Assembly (NCBI GenBank): GCA_022432975.1
Contig: CM039512.1
Span: 33,787,730 to 33,851,729 of the forward strand
DNA: 64,000 bases
Direction: 5' to 3'
From: Begonia masoniana
Taxonomy: Eukaryota; Streptophyta; Magnoliopsida; Cucurbitales; Begoniaceae
The first letter of the stretch is position 1. Every line of letters starts with the position of its first letter. Under the pieces are notes generated by a model. It did no database searches, had not been told where the DNA came from, and saw only the letters and a program-made list of their open reading frames with translations. A program made the translations under genes and the position numbers. Shown here piece after piece: positions 46,354 to 57,000 of this stretch.

Positions 46354-46444
46354 CCAAACAAAGCCGTGAGGCGAGAATATTGGGCTACGGCCCAATCCCC
46401 AGAGCAGACAATATCTTGCTGAGAAAAGGGGTTGTTACAACCGG

Positions 46445-48689
46445 TCCGGTCCGGTCTGGTCGACGCGCCCGCCTGTTGTGCGCATCGCGCGCGCAGCAAC
46501 GCACTGGGGCGCGCGCATGCGCCGATCGATCGCCACTAGACGGCGATCGATCGGCACCCTTTCGGGTGCGCGATCAAAATCTACAGCAAAACGCCGATCG
46601 ATCGGCGCTGGGTGCTGCGCGCGCCCAGCGTGCTCCCTGCGCGCACCACTCGGCCCAGCGAGCGCCCCACCGACCACCAGCACACCTTCTCACTTCTATT
46701 CAAATTTCTTCCAAGCCAAACAGTTTACCCAAAATTCTTACCATACCTTCCCGCCATACCCGACTCTGTGTCTCATAAAAATCTCAAAAAACCGACTTAA
46801 AACAGTTAGCAAAAATGTAGAGAAAAAAGAGCCGACGTTATATACTTTATAAACAAAACGAGCAATATAACGGCTAAAATTTCCTAAATCCCAAAACCTG
46901 AAAATTTACATTTATAAAACCATCTAAACCAAAGCTACAAATGTGTCAAAACCACATATATTTACACCAAGTAAAATCTGACAAAGTCAATCCAAAATAC
47001 TCAACCACACATCCACGAAGACCTAGGTCGAGGCGCCCCGACGACTGCCTGTACCGGCGTGCCCCGTGAATCTCCGACTGCTTCTAGGCCTGATCTTCCC
47101 CATCAACCTCACCTATAAATACCTCATCACCTACACCACAGAACACAAAAAGTAAGCCTAATGCTTAGCAAGTAGGGAATAACAAATGCAACAAACACAC
47201 AATACAACCAATCTTATCACATGCAGTTTCTAACTCTCGGTTGTGCTCAATTTCTTTTCATTGCATTAATATGTTTATAAGCCATGTGAATCAATTGTGT
47301 ACACATCCCATGACCGTCTAGGATATCCACATATCAATCCACCCTTAGCAAAACCGGATGGCACGCTTCCCATGACCGTCTAGGAAGGCCATCGAATTTT
47401 ACGTTCCCGCAATGGATCGTAGAATCCTATGGCTGTCTAAGAATTCATACTCTCGATGCCTTAAGTTTTGCCATGCTTTTATCTAATTACCGTTTACACT
47501 CATAATGCCAAACAATGCAACCACTTGTATCTAGCTTACATTAACTCATGATGCATGTTTCAAAGATATGCAACACAACACGCAACACAACACAACAACA
47601 CAACACGAAACAAGACAACCAACCATTGAAAACCCTACCGTTCTATGGTGTAGGCCCGAAGGTAATGAAAAGATTTCCTCTACTTACCTGATTGCTCGGC
47701 ACTCGATTACTCACTTCGTCCAATCAATTCACTCGCTCGATAACCTATCAAATATAAAGAAATAGCTTAGAAACACTCTAAGGAATTCCTAAGAATTTTC
47801 CTAACCAAAACTAACAACAATTTAAGCCACTTAGAATTTAAATCCTAAAACTCGATTTTCTCCACAATTTTTAGTGTCCAACTTCAAACGGCCATAATTA
47901 TTCGTTTTTCAACGGATTTCGACGTGCCACCCAATTCGTAAACCTCTACACGTCTACTAACTATTGAAACACCCAAATTAACCAACCAAACACAATGGCC
48001 AATCCTGAAAATGCAAAAACAGAACCGGTGCATTAAGTGTACAAAATCGGTTTTTGTATAACTTTCACCAAAACTCAAATCTAACCCTAAAAACAACCTA
48101 AACTAATATAATTAAGGGTTAAACCATCAAATATAGAAATGAACCTAGCCAAGACATACAATTTTCGGAATTCACATTTAGAGTTTTCCAAACCCTAACT
48201 AAACTTCACTAAAATACCATAAAAACATCAAAATCTACCTGCTATATACATGAAACTCAAAACCTACTCAATCTTACCTTCAAACCCTAGAAAATCTTGA
48301 TGAGAAGAAGATGGAAGAGAGCTCTAATGGTGGCTGGAAAACCGTGGAAGAAATGGAGAAGAAGATGAAGATTTAGCAATTTAACCTACTTGACTTTTTA
48401 CTTTTAAATTTTGCCACAAACTTTTTAATTTTTGTAAAATAGCCACACCTTCACCCTTACTCTAAATCCAATGTGAATCTCCCATTTCTTTCTCCCATTT
48501 AGTTACTTAAATTTTCCTTAAATAAATTTTAACACAATAACATGTCTAGCCACTCAAATCATAAAGTTTTTCTCAACTTACTCTTCCAAATTCACACTCT
48601 CATCTAAAGATATGTAGCATAGCCTTAAACTCCCATAATCGTTACTTCTAAGGGTTAAGTACGTTATATAAATTTTTCTGGGTGTTACA
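46445..48689 (-). mobile_element. Element D 5' LTR, second part
   Basis: It resumes the LTR after the Cassandra array and ends CTGGGTGTTACA at 48689. Near its start (46510-46625) are three GATCGATC palindromes within GCGCGCGC-rich sequence; the left LTR has only one. ACAACACAAC-rich text recurs at 47570-47610. Beyond the truncation point of the left LTR, 48190-48689 is unique to this copy. Confidence 0.88.
47131..47744 (-). other. Putative leader exon and intron in the D right LTR
   Basis: Minus strand exon 47744-47688 (57 nt), donor GTAAGTAG, intron 47687-47131 ending GGTGTAG. Stem TAAGC/GCTTA at 47153-47167 is perfect. The upper stem at 47654-47663 has lost its outer pair through one C-to-T change. 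Confidence 0.5.
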
Positions 48690-48694
48690 AAATA

Positions 48695-51600
48695 TGTTTT
48701 GAAAACAATGTAATGCAATATAAAACACTATAGTATAGAAACTCCTACCTCGATGACGACAATAACTTACCAACTAGCCAACACTCGCTATAGGAAGCAG
48801 GCACCAGAAACAGGAACATCACTAGAACCTACAACCAATTCGACATCAGAAATCTCTACACAACAAAGGGGATGACAAGAAGAGACTCCTAAACTAAGAC
48901 TAGGAATCATAACAAGCAACAAATTACGATTTATTGAACAATTTGTTGATTCACACGTGCAAACACCGATAAAACTTAAAGTTTCGATTATGCACGCTCG
49001 ACCCTTAAAACTTCTTAAGATTCTTTATAAATCATGAATTTACCTAATCACAACACAAAACAACTTAATTTGGAAATTTCTAGCTAAGACACCTAATGAT
49101 AAAGTTTAAGGTCTCACCTCGATTTATGTGCAAAAAGGCATTCAGAATGACAAAAAAAGTGTAGAGGGTTTTAGAAATTTTTTGACATCATTTAGTTGTC
49201 CAAAAAAGCAGTCAAATTTTCCTACCAAAGTAAACGATCAACAGTCAACAGTAAACCCGCAGGAGTCTGCTTGTCAACCAGCGAGACTTCGTAAGTCCAC
49301 AAGAGAACTTTGCAGATTGACCCGTGGAACTCTGCACTTTGCACTGAAGGACTCCGCTTTACAACTATACAAAAATACGCTATCATCATTCTTTTCACGT
49401 AAAAATTACCTCAGTGAAAAAAGAAGGTCACTTAAAGACCCCTCCGGCACACTAGCATAGAAAGGTGGAAATCCAAAGACATCCATCAACACCTCTTGAG
49501 CTAGAAAGAAAAATAAAATCAATGGCAATCCAAAATTCCATCAACATTATCCCGAGTAGCCCACGAGCAAGCTCATGACGACACTACCCATAATCCAATA
49601 TTAATAAAGTCACCCTAATAGGTTTAGCAATTCGAAACCCAATAAGGGCGTTATCACTGCCCTATTACTCATTTTTGTAACCATGCAAACAAGACAATCT
49701 TCATGCAGCAGAAGGTGTACTGAGATATCCTCTTAATACTTTGACATCGTAGTTGTCCAAAGTATAACGAGAATTCATCCTCCCAAACAAGTATACATCA
49801 ACAATATAAAACCATGTATCAATAGTAAACATATAAATCGTACATACATACACGTAGAAACAGACGTGTTAGCGACCAGGTCTTGTCATTTATTTATACA
49901 GGTGACAACTCATCAAAATAGGGTTTTTGCAAAAACAATGATGCATTGTACTGCAAATAATATAAAACTTCTACATCGACGATTACCACTCTTCTTGCAC
50001 ACTAGAGTGACAACCTCAACAACCACATTGAAGTCCACAAACATGTTTGAGCCTAAAATGAAACCAAAGTTAGGAAATCTCTATCAACCAATATGGGAGA
50101 CACAAGGATGGGTCTTATACCGGGACTAGGAACTCAATTCATAATACTATAAATGGTCACAAACTTTGTCGAGGCGACAAAATTTCCTTTCATTAAATTT
50201 GTGCGGTCGACACTTTATGAGGGATCGGTCGACACTTATAAGTGGTGGTCGACCCACCAGTCGACACTATTATCATTCGGCTAAACCCATGGTCGACACT
50301 TCCTTCTAGCGATCAACACTTCAAACCCCTCGGATTTCAACCAAATAATGGACTTGAGGTCGACACTTCATCCCATCGGTTGCCACTTTTGAGCTCTCGG
50401 GTTGAACCACCGAATGACACTTCCTTCTGAAGTGTCGACACCTACAGCTCTTTGTTCTCAATGCAAAGCTTGAAGTGTTGATCGGTGTCCACAACGGTCG
50501 ACCCTTGAACAATTTTCAGCGACGAGAAGTCGTGAAAATCGCTCCCCCTCGCCGATCCTAACCACTAATCAACAAATAAACTTATATAAAACCTAAACTC
50601 ATTAAAATAAACTATAAAAAACCCATAGATTCGAGTTTCCAAGCTCAATCCGATTTACACAAAAACCCTAATCTTTAATACTAAAAACGGATGTCGAAAA
50701 CTTACAATCGTTCAAAGTTCTAGCGATCAACACTTCAAACCCCTCGGATTTCAACCAAATAATGGACTTGAGGTCGACACTTCCTTCTAGCGATCAACAC
50801 TTCAAACCCCTCGGATTTCAACCAAATAATGGACTTGAGGTCGACACTTCCTTCTAGCGATCAACACTTCAAACCCCTCGGATTTCAACCAAATAATGGA
50901 CTTGAGGTCGACACTTCCTTCTAGCGATCAACACTTCAAACCCCTCGGATTTCAACCAAATAATGGACTTGAGGTCGACACTTCCTTCTAGCGATCAACA
51001 CTTCAAACCCCTCGGATTTCAACCAAATAATGGACTTGAGGTCGACACTTCCTTCTAGCGATCAACACTTCAAACCCCTCGGATTTCAACCAAATAATGG
51101 ACTTGAGGTCGACACTTCCTTCTAGCGATCAACACTTCAAACCCCTCGGATTTCAACCAAATAATGGACTTGAGGTCGACACTTCCTTCTAGCGATCAAC
51201 ACTTCAAACCCCTCGGAACCAAATCACCTCTCTCCCTCTCCTCGTGCGGCCGCGCAGGTGTGAGAACAAATGGAGGGATATGGTTTCCAAATCTATTTAA
51301 TAATATTTTTCTTATTTACACTTCTACCCTAAATTTATAACTAATATAAAATCTTCCAAATTCTATCCTTCACAACTTGGACATTATTCAATATATTACC
51401 CAAGGTAAATTTCTTATTAACTGAAAAATGCGATGTAGTCGTAAAACGAAAAATTTATTCATAATTAATAATAAAATAAAAATAGCAGTTTTTACACTTA
51501 CCTCTTTCAAAAATGACTTTCAAATAAATCCGAATAACCAAAATACCAATTTATTCGACATAAGATTTTAGAATTTCACCACACAAAACACAAAACTAAG

Positions 51601-51737
51601 GTTTTACCGATTTGACTGAAAATTTGCACGAGACCAAATGACGACGAATGACAACAATTTGAGTTAAATCAAACAAATTGACTTTGAATAACGTGAAAAA
51701 TTTACCCATAAATTATTAAAAATTCACAGATATTACA
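48695..51737 (-). mobile_element. Decayed LTR-like region E, right part
   Basis: This is non-coding. It contains sequence resembling 35740-36423 again at about 49470-49920, so E probably holds two related LTR copies or a duplication. At 50160-50520 the motif GTCGACACTT recurs many times, and a 67-bp array follows at 50718-51216. A plausible LTR end, CACAGATATTACA, is at 51725-51737. No left boundary was found, and no gag or pol was seen. Confidence 0.5.
50718..51216. repeat. 67-bp tandem repeat, about 7.4 copies
   Basis: The unit TTCTAGCGATCAACACTTCA continues with AACCCCTCGGATTTCAACCA and AATAATGGACTTGAGG, closing CGACACTTCC. Copies appear identical. A single copy of the same 67 bp lies at about 50303-50369, some 350 bp to the left, embedded in non-repeated sequence. 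Confidence 0.95.
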
Positions 51738-53500
51738 ACTACACATACAAACAAATTATATATTATTTGTAATTAAATTAATATGCAAGTACAATATAGA
51801 TTTAATTAACATGCTCAATTCCTCAGTGAAGTTGCTTCGGGCAAATGACTTGGTCGCAAATTCAAAACATATAGAGACGGTTCAATATGGAGACATTGTT
51901 CGAATCACAACAGAATCAATTCCACATATTTACTTTTAATTTAATTTCAATTCAACAATAAAATCTAAATTGTTAACACATAAGAATTCTCTCCAAGTGG
52001 CAACCCACTTGTCATCGTCGCTGAAAGTCACAGGTATGAATACCAGATCGCACTCTTTGACATTAAAAGTCACTTAAGGGAGCCAAACGATGCCGTAATA
52101 TCAAAAACAATATGTAGTTTCCAAATTGTCAGAAACTACATGTCGCACACGTCGTCTTCAACCTCCAGTCTAGTCATCTCGACCTATTTCAACTCGAATG
52201 GATACCCGATAGAAATCTGACAATTTCTCTCTACTCTAAACACCAAATTCGACGTTTTTTTATGTAGAACACTCACAATAAAATTTCTAAATGATTCGTA
52301 ACTCTGATGAGCTTCAAAAATGGCTAATTAGAAGATTGAAAAATCAAAAAAAAAATTGTAACTTTATTTTCAAAAACACATCAAGAGGGAGGAGATAAGG
52401 CTCTGATACCAAATATTAGATATCTTAAATGATCTAAACATGCTTTAGTAACTGGAATTAAAACATTTAGTTTAATGTAGAATAAAATTGAAATACATCT
52501 TGCCATTGATGTCTAAAAATCACAGACTGCTACTTTTCCTCCGAGAATAGTCTCTTCTAAAGTCTAAACCATTCTAATCTCTATACGATGGAGTATATAT
52601 ATGAATGAGATATAGGGCTTAGGGGACCTTTCACTGTATTTTTTTCCTCTATAGGATTCTCCATCGTAAAAAACTGTTGGGGCCACAATTAAAAAAAAAT
52701 AAAAATAAAAATAAAAGAGAGAGATAAGTGGTTTTTAAAAAGGGAGATTGAAGAGAGAGAACTTGAGTGAGTACGACCAGAGAAAGAGAGTAGAAAAAAA
52801 GGGATTTTTTCCACGGGTTTTTCAGATCTTTGCGTGCAAGATCAAACGTTCAATTCTTCTTCGATTCAGTCAATTAAGCATATTTTTCGTGTCAATGAGA
52901 TCACAATTCTACTTGTTCTGATTATTGAAGAGAAAAAATCACTCAGGTTGTGTCTCCCGTCAATTTGGTGATATCGTTCTATTTTTCTCTTGTTTGTCAA
53001 GAACATTGATTCTCGAGATTAATCGCTATTGTCATTGTTTCTTCTAGCTTATTTTAGAAATGATTAGAGTAAATTTATTATTTGATAATGGAAGATTACA
53101 TCAGATTTTGCTTCAGTGGACGTAAACACATTAGTGAACCACGTTAAATTCGATATCTCGTTATTTTTTGTTTTATTTTATGACGACATAATAATTTATT
53201 TTAATCACACAAAAAACAAAGAGGGAAAAATGAATTTATTTGCTACGTATGGAATTTTATAAACCTTTTTTTCCAACAGGTTTCTTCCATCAAGAAGTTT
53301 TATAGAAGAAAGGGGCGTGAGCGGAAGAGGCGTTTGGACAATTTCTTTGACTGAAACGGTCCAAAAACCGAACCAAAATATATGTGAAAAGCCAAAGAAA
53401 CATACAGTCTGCACATAGTGTCTCGTGGAAGAGAGAATTGAAAAATAAGACATTTTGAAGAAAAAGCTCATTTCCCAATCAAGAACTTAGTTTTGTTACA
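51738..53500. other. AT-rich non-coding stretch with a PBS-like site
   Basis: No gene. At 52401-52413 the minus strand reads TGGTATCAGAGCC, the usual tRNA-iMet primer site of plant retroelements, followed after two bases by TATTAGATATC, a possible decayed Copia LTR start. A TATATATA run lies near 52590. No coding frame supports a full element. Confidence 0.4.
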
Positions 53501-56500
53501 AACAACTAAATAATCATGCAAATCCTTGAAAATCCTGGAATTTCATTGTAGTAAAAAAACGGGCATGATACAAAGTCAAACACGTGATGAGAATTATCAG
53601 ATTAGAAGAACATGGTTTAATACAAAGTTGAAAAAAAATAGTTTGGCAATATTGTTTTTTATGAATTAGGAGTTCAATTTTTTGTAGAGTTACTGCGTTC
53701 AGTTCTTGCTGGGAAATCTTATTTATTCTGCAAATATATTTAGATGCATGTTTGAGGCTAAAGCCAGATGACTAATAGAAGGTTCAGATTGTTTTTCGTT
53801 TTCTGGCCAGGTTAATGAAGTTATTCCTGCATTTTATACCTGGAAATTGTGCAAATTGCAATGTCTTTTCTGCTTCAGACTGAACATCTGTTTAGTTATA
53901 TTTTCAGTCATTCCTCCTTTCTTGTATTCTTTTGAATATGTTCTAAAAGTGCCGGTTTGTATACATTTGTTGTTCTAAAACCAGTGAGCCGAAGCCGAGG
54001 GAAAGATCTCCGACGAACCGAGGGAATCTGGTGGTGAAGGTGGCAGCAGAAACTGGTATCGATGTCATACAAAAAACCAGGGACGAGGGTCCTAAATTAT
54101 TTCCTTGACAAAGATTTGAGATTGTCACTGGCAGACAAGGTTGCTTAAAATATGGTTGGATTCATCTTCCAAGAGTGTCTGCTCTCTCTCTCTCTCTCTC
54201 TCTCTCGATTGAATGCATGAATGAATGAATGAAGTGTTGTCATCATCATGACAGAAATGCTTCCACTTTGGATTTAACTACAGGTGGGCATCGACCAGGA
54301 GGAAGGGGAATAAATGGGTAATCTTGAAGTTGAACAAACGTGCGTTGAGAGAGATAGAGAGAGAGAGAGAGAAGAGAGAGACTGAGATCCTCCAACATGT
54401 TAGCTTCTGTGCCGACCGATCTTCTGTCATTTCTTTCTTTTGCTGTCTCTCTCTTCAATCTTCATTACCATGACATTCTACATCAAGAGTCTTTTTTGAG
54501 CATTAGCTAACGTGGCAATAAAATCATTCACCTCTCAATCCATCAAAAGTTTGGTTTGGATATAAACTAGTATACCAGCGATCCTCAATTGAACTCTATA
54601 AATAATTAAAACTTCACTTGATGATCACTATTTACAATACAAATAATAAAAATAAGAGATTCAATTTTTAATATTTGATCACTATTTTCTAAAAACCTGT
54701 TTTGCAAAATGCGCTTCGAAATTGGAAGAAAAACGTTGTTTTCCACTTTCTTTAAGTGAAAAACGTTTTGAAAAACAGTTTTAGAAATTCCACAAAATTT
54801 TGCATGATGACAAAACAACATTCTAGAGAAGCACATATGCTCCGCGTAAGAACTCCAAAAGATTGAGCCAAAATAAGCAAAAGAATTGCTTCCCCAAAAA
54901 TCTTGAAAATTATTGCTAACAACAAATTCTTCGGATGCATTTGATTCACCATTCTACGTGTATTGCAGTTTTGTCACATTCTTATTGTTTTGGAATGAAT
55001 TATTTAACCTTCTTACTACATGTATCGTTCAATACATAATTCGACTCCGAGCCAAATAAGGTAGGTCGATATTGATTCTTGGAAAAGAACTCGTCTGCTA
55101 TATAGGACGGTGCATTATAAGTTCTTTTGTTCGATTGCCTTTGTTGGAGGGAGAGTGAGAAAGATCCGTAGAGAGAGAGAGAGAGAGGGGGGCTTGTAGT
55201 TCAAACCTTCATGGCCATTTTGTATCGATATAGCTTTGGAAATAACTATTGCTAAATGTACGACAATGGAAATCATGTTACTATTGTAAAACTAGTTTAT
55301 GAAATTCAAATGTGTGATAAACAATAATCATTATTTTTTGTTGCTCTATCAAATTACACTCAAATATATGATCATAATCATTTTGATAAAATCTAAATCT
55401 TGTCCAAAATAAAATTTAAACAAGGAAGAGAGTTAAATCAAATAGGATTTATAAAAAAGTACAAGGGTCAAATAGAAAGTTTTTTATGTATTTTAAAAAG
55501 TAGAGCTATGAGATAATCAGAATACGAATGCTATGTTCTTCTACTTCTCAAATTTGTTTCAAATTATGAAAAAAAATAGAATAAAAAAACCAATTAACTA
55601 ATCATAGTAAAGATCTTAAATTAAAAATAAATAAATAAATGTCTCAAAAATAAATCTTCTTTCCAAATATGTATTCATCTTCCCAATTTTACTCCTCTAA
55701 AAGATGGAATAGAAATTTTGAAGTACTTTTCTTCCTCATAAAAATCTACTCACATTGTTGCTTGATGTATAATATTACAATTGTTGAGTGATCTTATTTA
55801 CTCGCTCAACAAGTGAACTAAATTCAGCCTTTGTAGCACACCCATTGCGTGCATTGTTGTCGGCTAGCAATGCCTCTCCTAACGAGCCAATAAGTTTAGG
55901 GTTAAAAGAAATTTCAATTTACGTAGTCTTCTTAGCAATCTTTTTTTTTCTCTTTCTTCTTTTTTTTTGTCTATTTTTATCTTCCTTTTTTTTTCAACAA
56001 ATAAATTAAGAACAAACTAATAAAAAAAAAAAAAAGCTAACCAAGCAAAAAAAAAAAAACAACAATGAAGAATAAGAATACATGAAATCTAGGCTAGATT
56101 AGTGCTCAACCAAATAAGAAGAACCTCACCAATAATAGTGAGATTCAAAGAAAATAATAAAATCATTCTAAATAAATTTTAAAAATAAACAAGATTAACA
56201 GAACTTGAACTTTTATTTATGAAAACATGAAAATCAAAAGTATAATATTGATGGAAGATGAAAATCTTGACATGTTTATCTATAAAGAGATAAAAATCAA
56301 ATGTATAAAAAAGATTGAAGACGCTACACTCAAGAAAGATGAGAAAATTGTAATAAATAGAGAGAGAAAATTCAAAATCTTATTCAATATCAAAACTAAA
56401 ACTGTCTAATGAAACAACTAAATCTTAATTCTAATAGACATCTCATTAATGGCAAAAATCGTTAATAAACCAGTCACAATTAAAATAAAATAAAAAAAAA

Positions 56501-57000
56501 TTCAAATTTAAAAGTGGATAGGTAAGTGGGTCATGACACATTAGGAGTGGGCTTGGATGAACGCCTAAGGTTCAAAAGTAGATGCCCGAAATGATTTTTA
56601 ACATAAACTTCAGCAGCAAAGGTGAATTTGTTAATAGAGCATAGTTTATGTTAGTTTGCTAATGAAAATCTTTTAAGAATCAGTTTGTTATTGATTCCAT
56701 AATTCAATTTTTTTTTACTTTACAGTATATGTTTTAAACGAATTAGAATGGAACTGAATCTCTCAATATCGTTCAGTTCCGCTCCTCCTATCACTCAATT
56801 TGATTCTAATTTTATATTCATGAAATTGTAGGTGATCAATTTGAGTCCAAGATCGGACTGAACCAAACCATGTCACCCGTGCTAATAAAAGCAGGTTCTT
56901 AAACCCATTGATGACCTACTTCCATAACTTAGGATATTTCGATAAAATAAGGTGTAATTGTGATTAAAAAGTAGTTAGAAGAATGATAAATGAAGGGAAT
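53501..57000. other. AT-rich intergenic sequence, no gene seen
   Basis: Short open frames lack any recognised domain or splice support. CT and GA runs occur at 54178-54207, 54348-54382 and 55170-55190, and poly-A/T runs near 55930-56060. Confidence 0.6.
54178..54382. repeat. (CT)n and (GA)n microsatellites in inverted arrangement
   Basis: A CT run at 54178-54207 and an interrupted GA run at 54348-54382 lie about 140 bp apart on the same strand, so their sequences are complementary and could pair. Confidence 0.85.

Larger units (their letters stand above)
44194..46444 (+). mobile_element. Tandem Cassandra TRIM: five LTRs, four internal domains
   Basis: LTRs lie at 44199-44586, 44660-45046, 45120-45506, 45580-45962 and 46036-46439 (383-404 bp). 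Each runs from TGTGATGACC to a GTTACA end. Four internal spacers of exactly 73 bp each start with the tRNA-iMet PBS TGGTATCAGAGC and end in a G-rich PPT. Each LTR holds a 5S rRNA-like domain, which is the hallmark of Cassandra TRIMs. No coding capacity; mobilisation would need proteins from other elements. Flanks ATCGG (44194-44198) and ACCGG (46440-46444) are a target duplication with one C/T difference. The left D LTR supplies the uninterrupted site near 39405-39425. Confidence 0.93.
36419..48694 (-). mobile_element. Element D: internally deleted Ty3/gypsy element with nested insertions
   Basis: Left LTR 36424-41094 is interrupted by a solo LTR (36611-39379) and truncated at its right end. 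Internal remnant is 41095-43970. Right LTR 43971-48689 is interrupted by a Cassandra array (44199-46444). Both LTRs start TGTAAYGCCCCCGAACC with CCCCGGCTCGG. A perfect TSD AAATA lies at 36419-36423 and 48690-48694. Gag, protease and RT are absent: RNase H joins directly to leader sequence near 43835. The LTRs are more diverged than those of A or B. Confidence 0.88.

Noticed and set aside
44013..46357. Repeated open frames of 63-128 codons on both strands
   Set aside because: The same frames recur with the 460-bp Cassandra period; TRIMs are non-coding.
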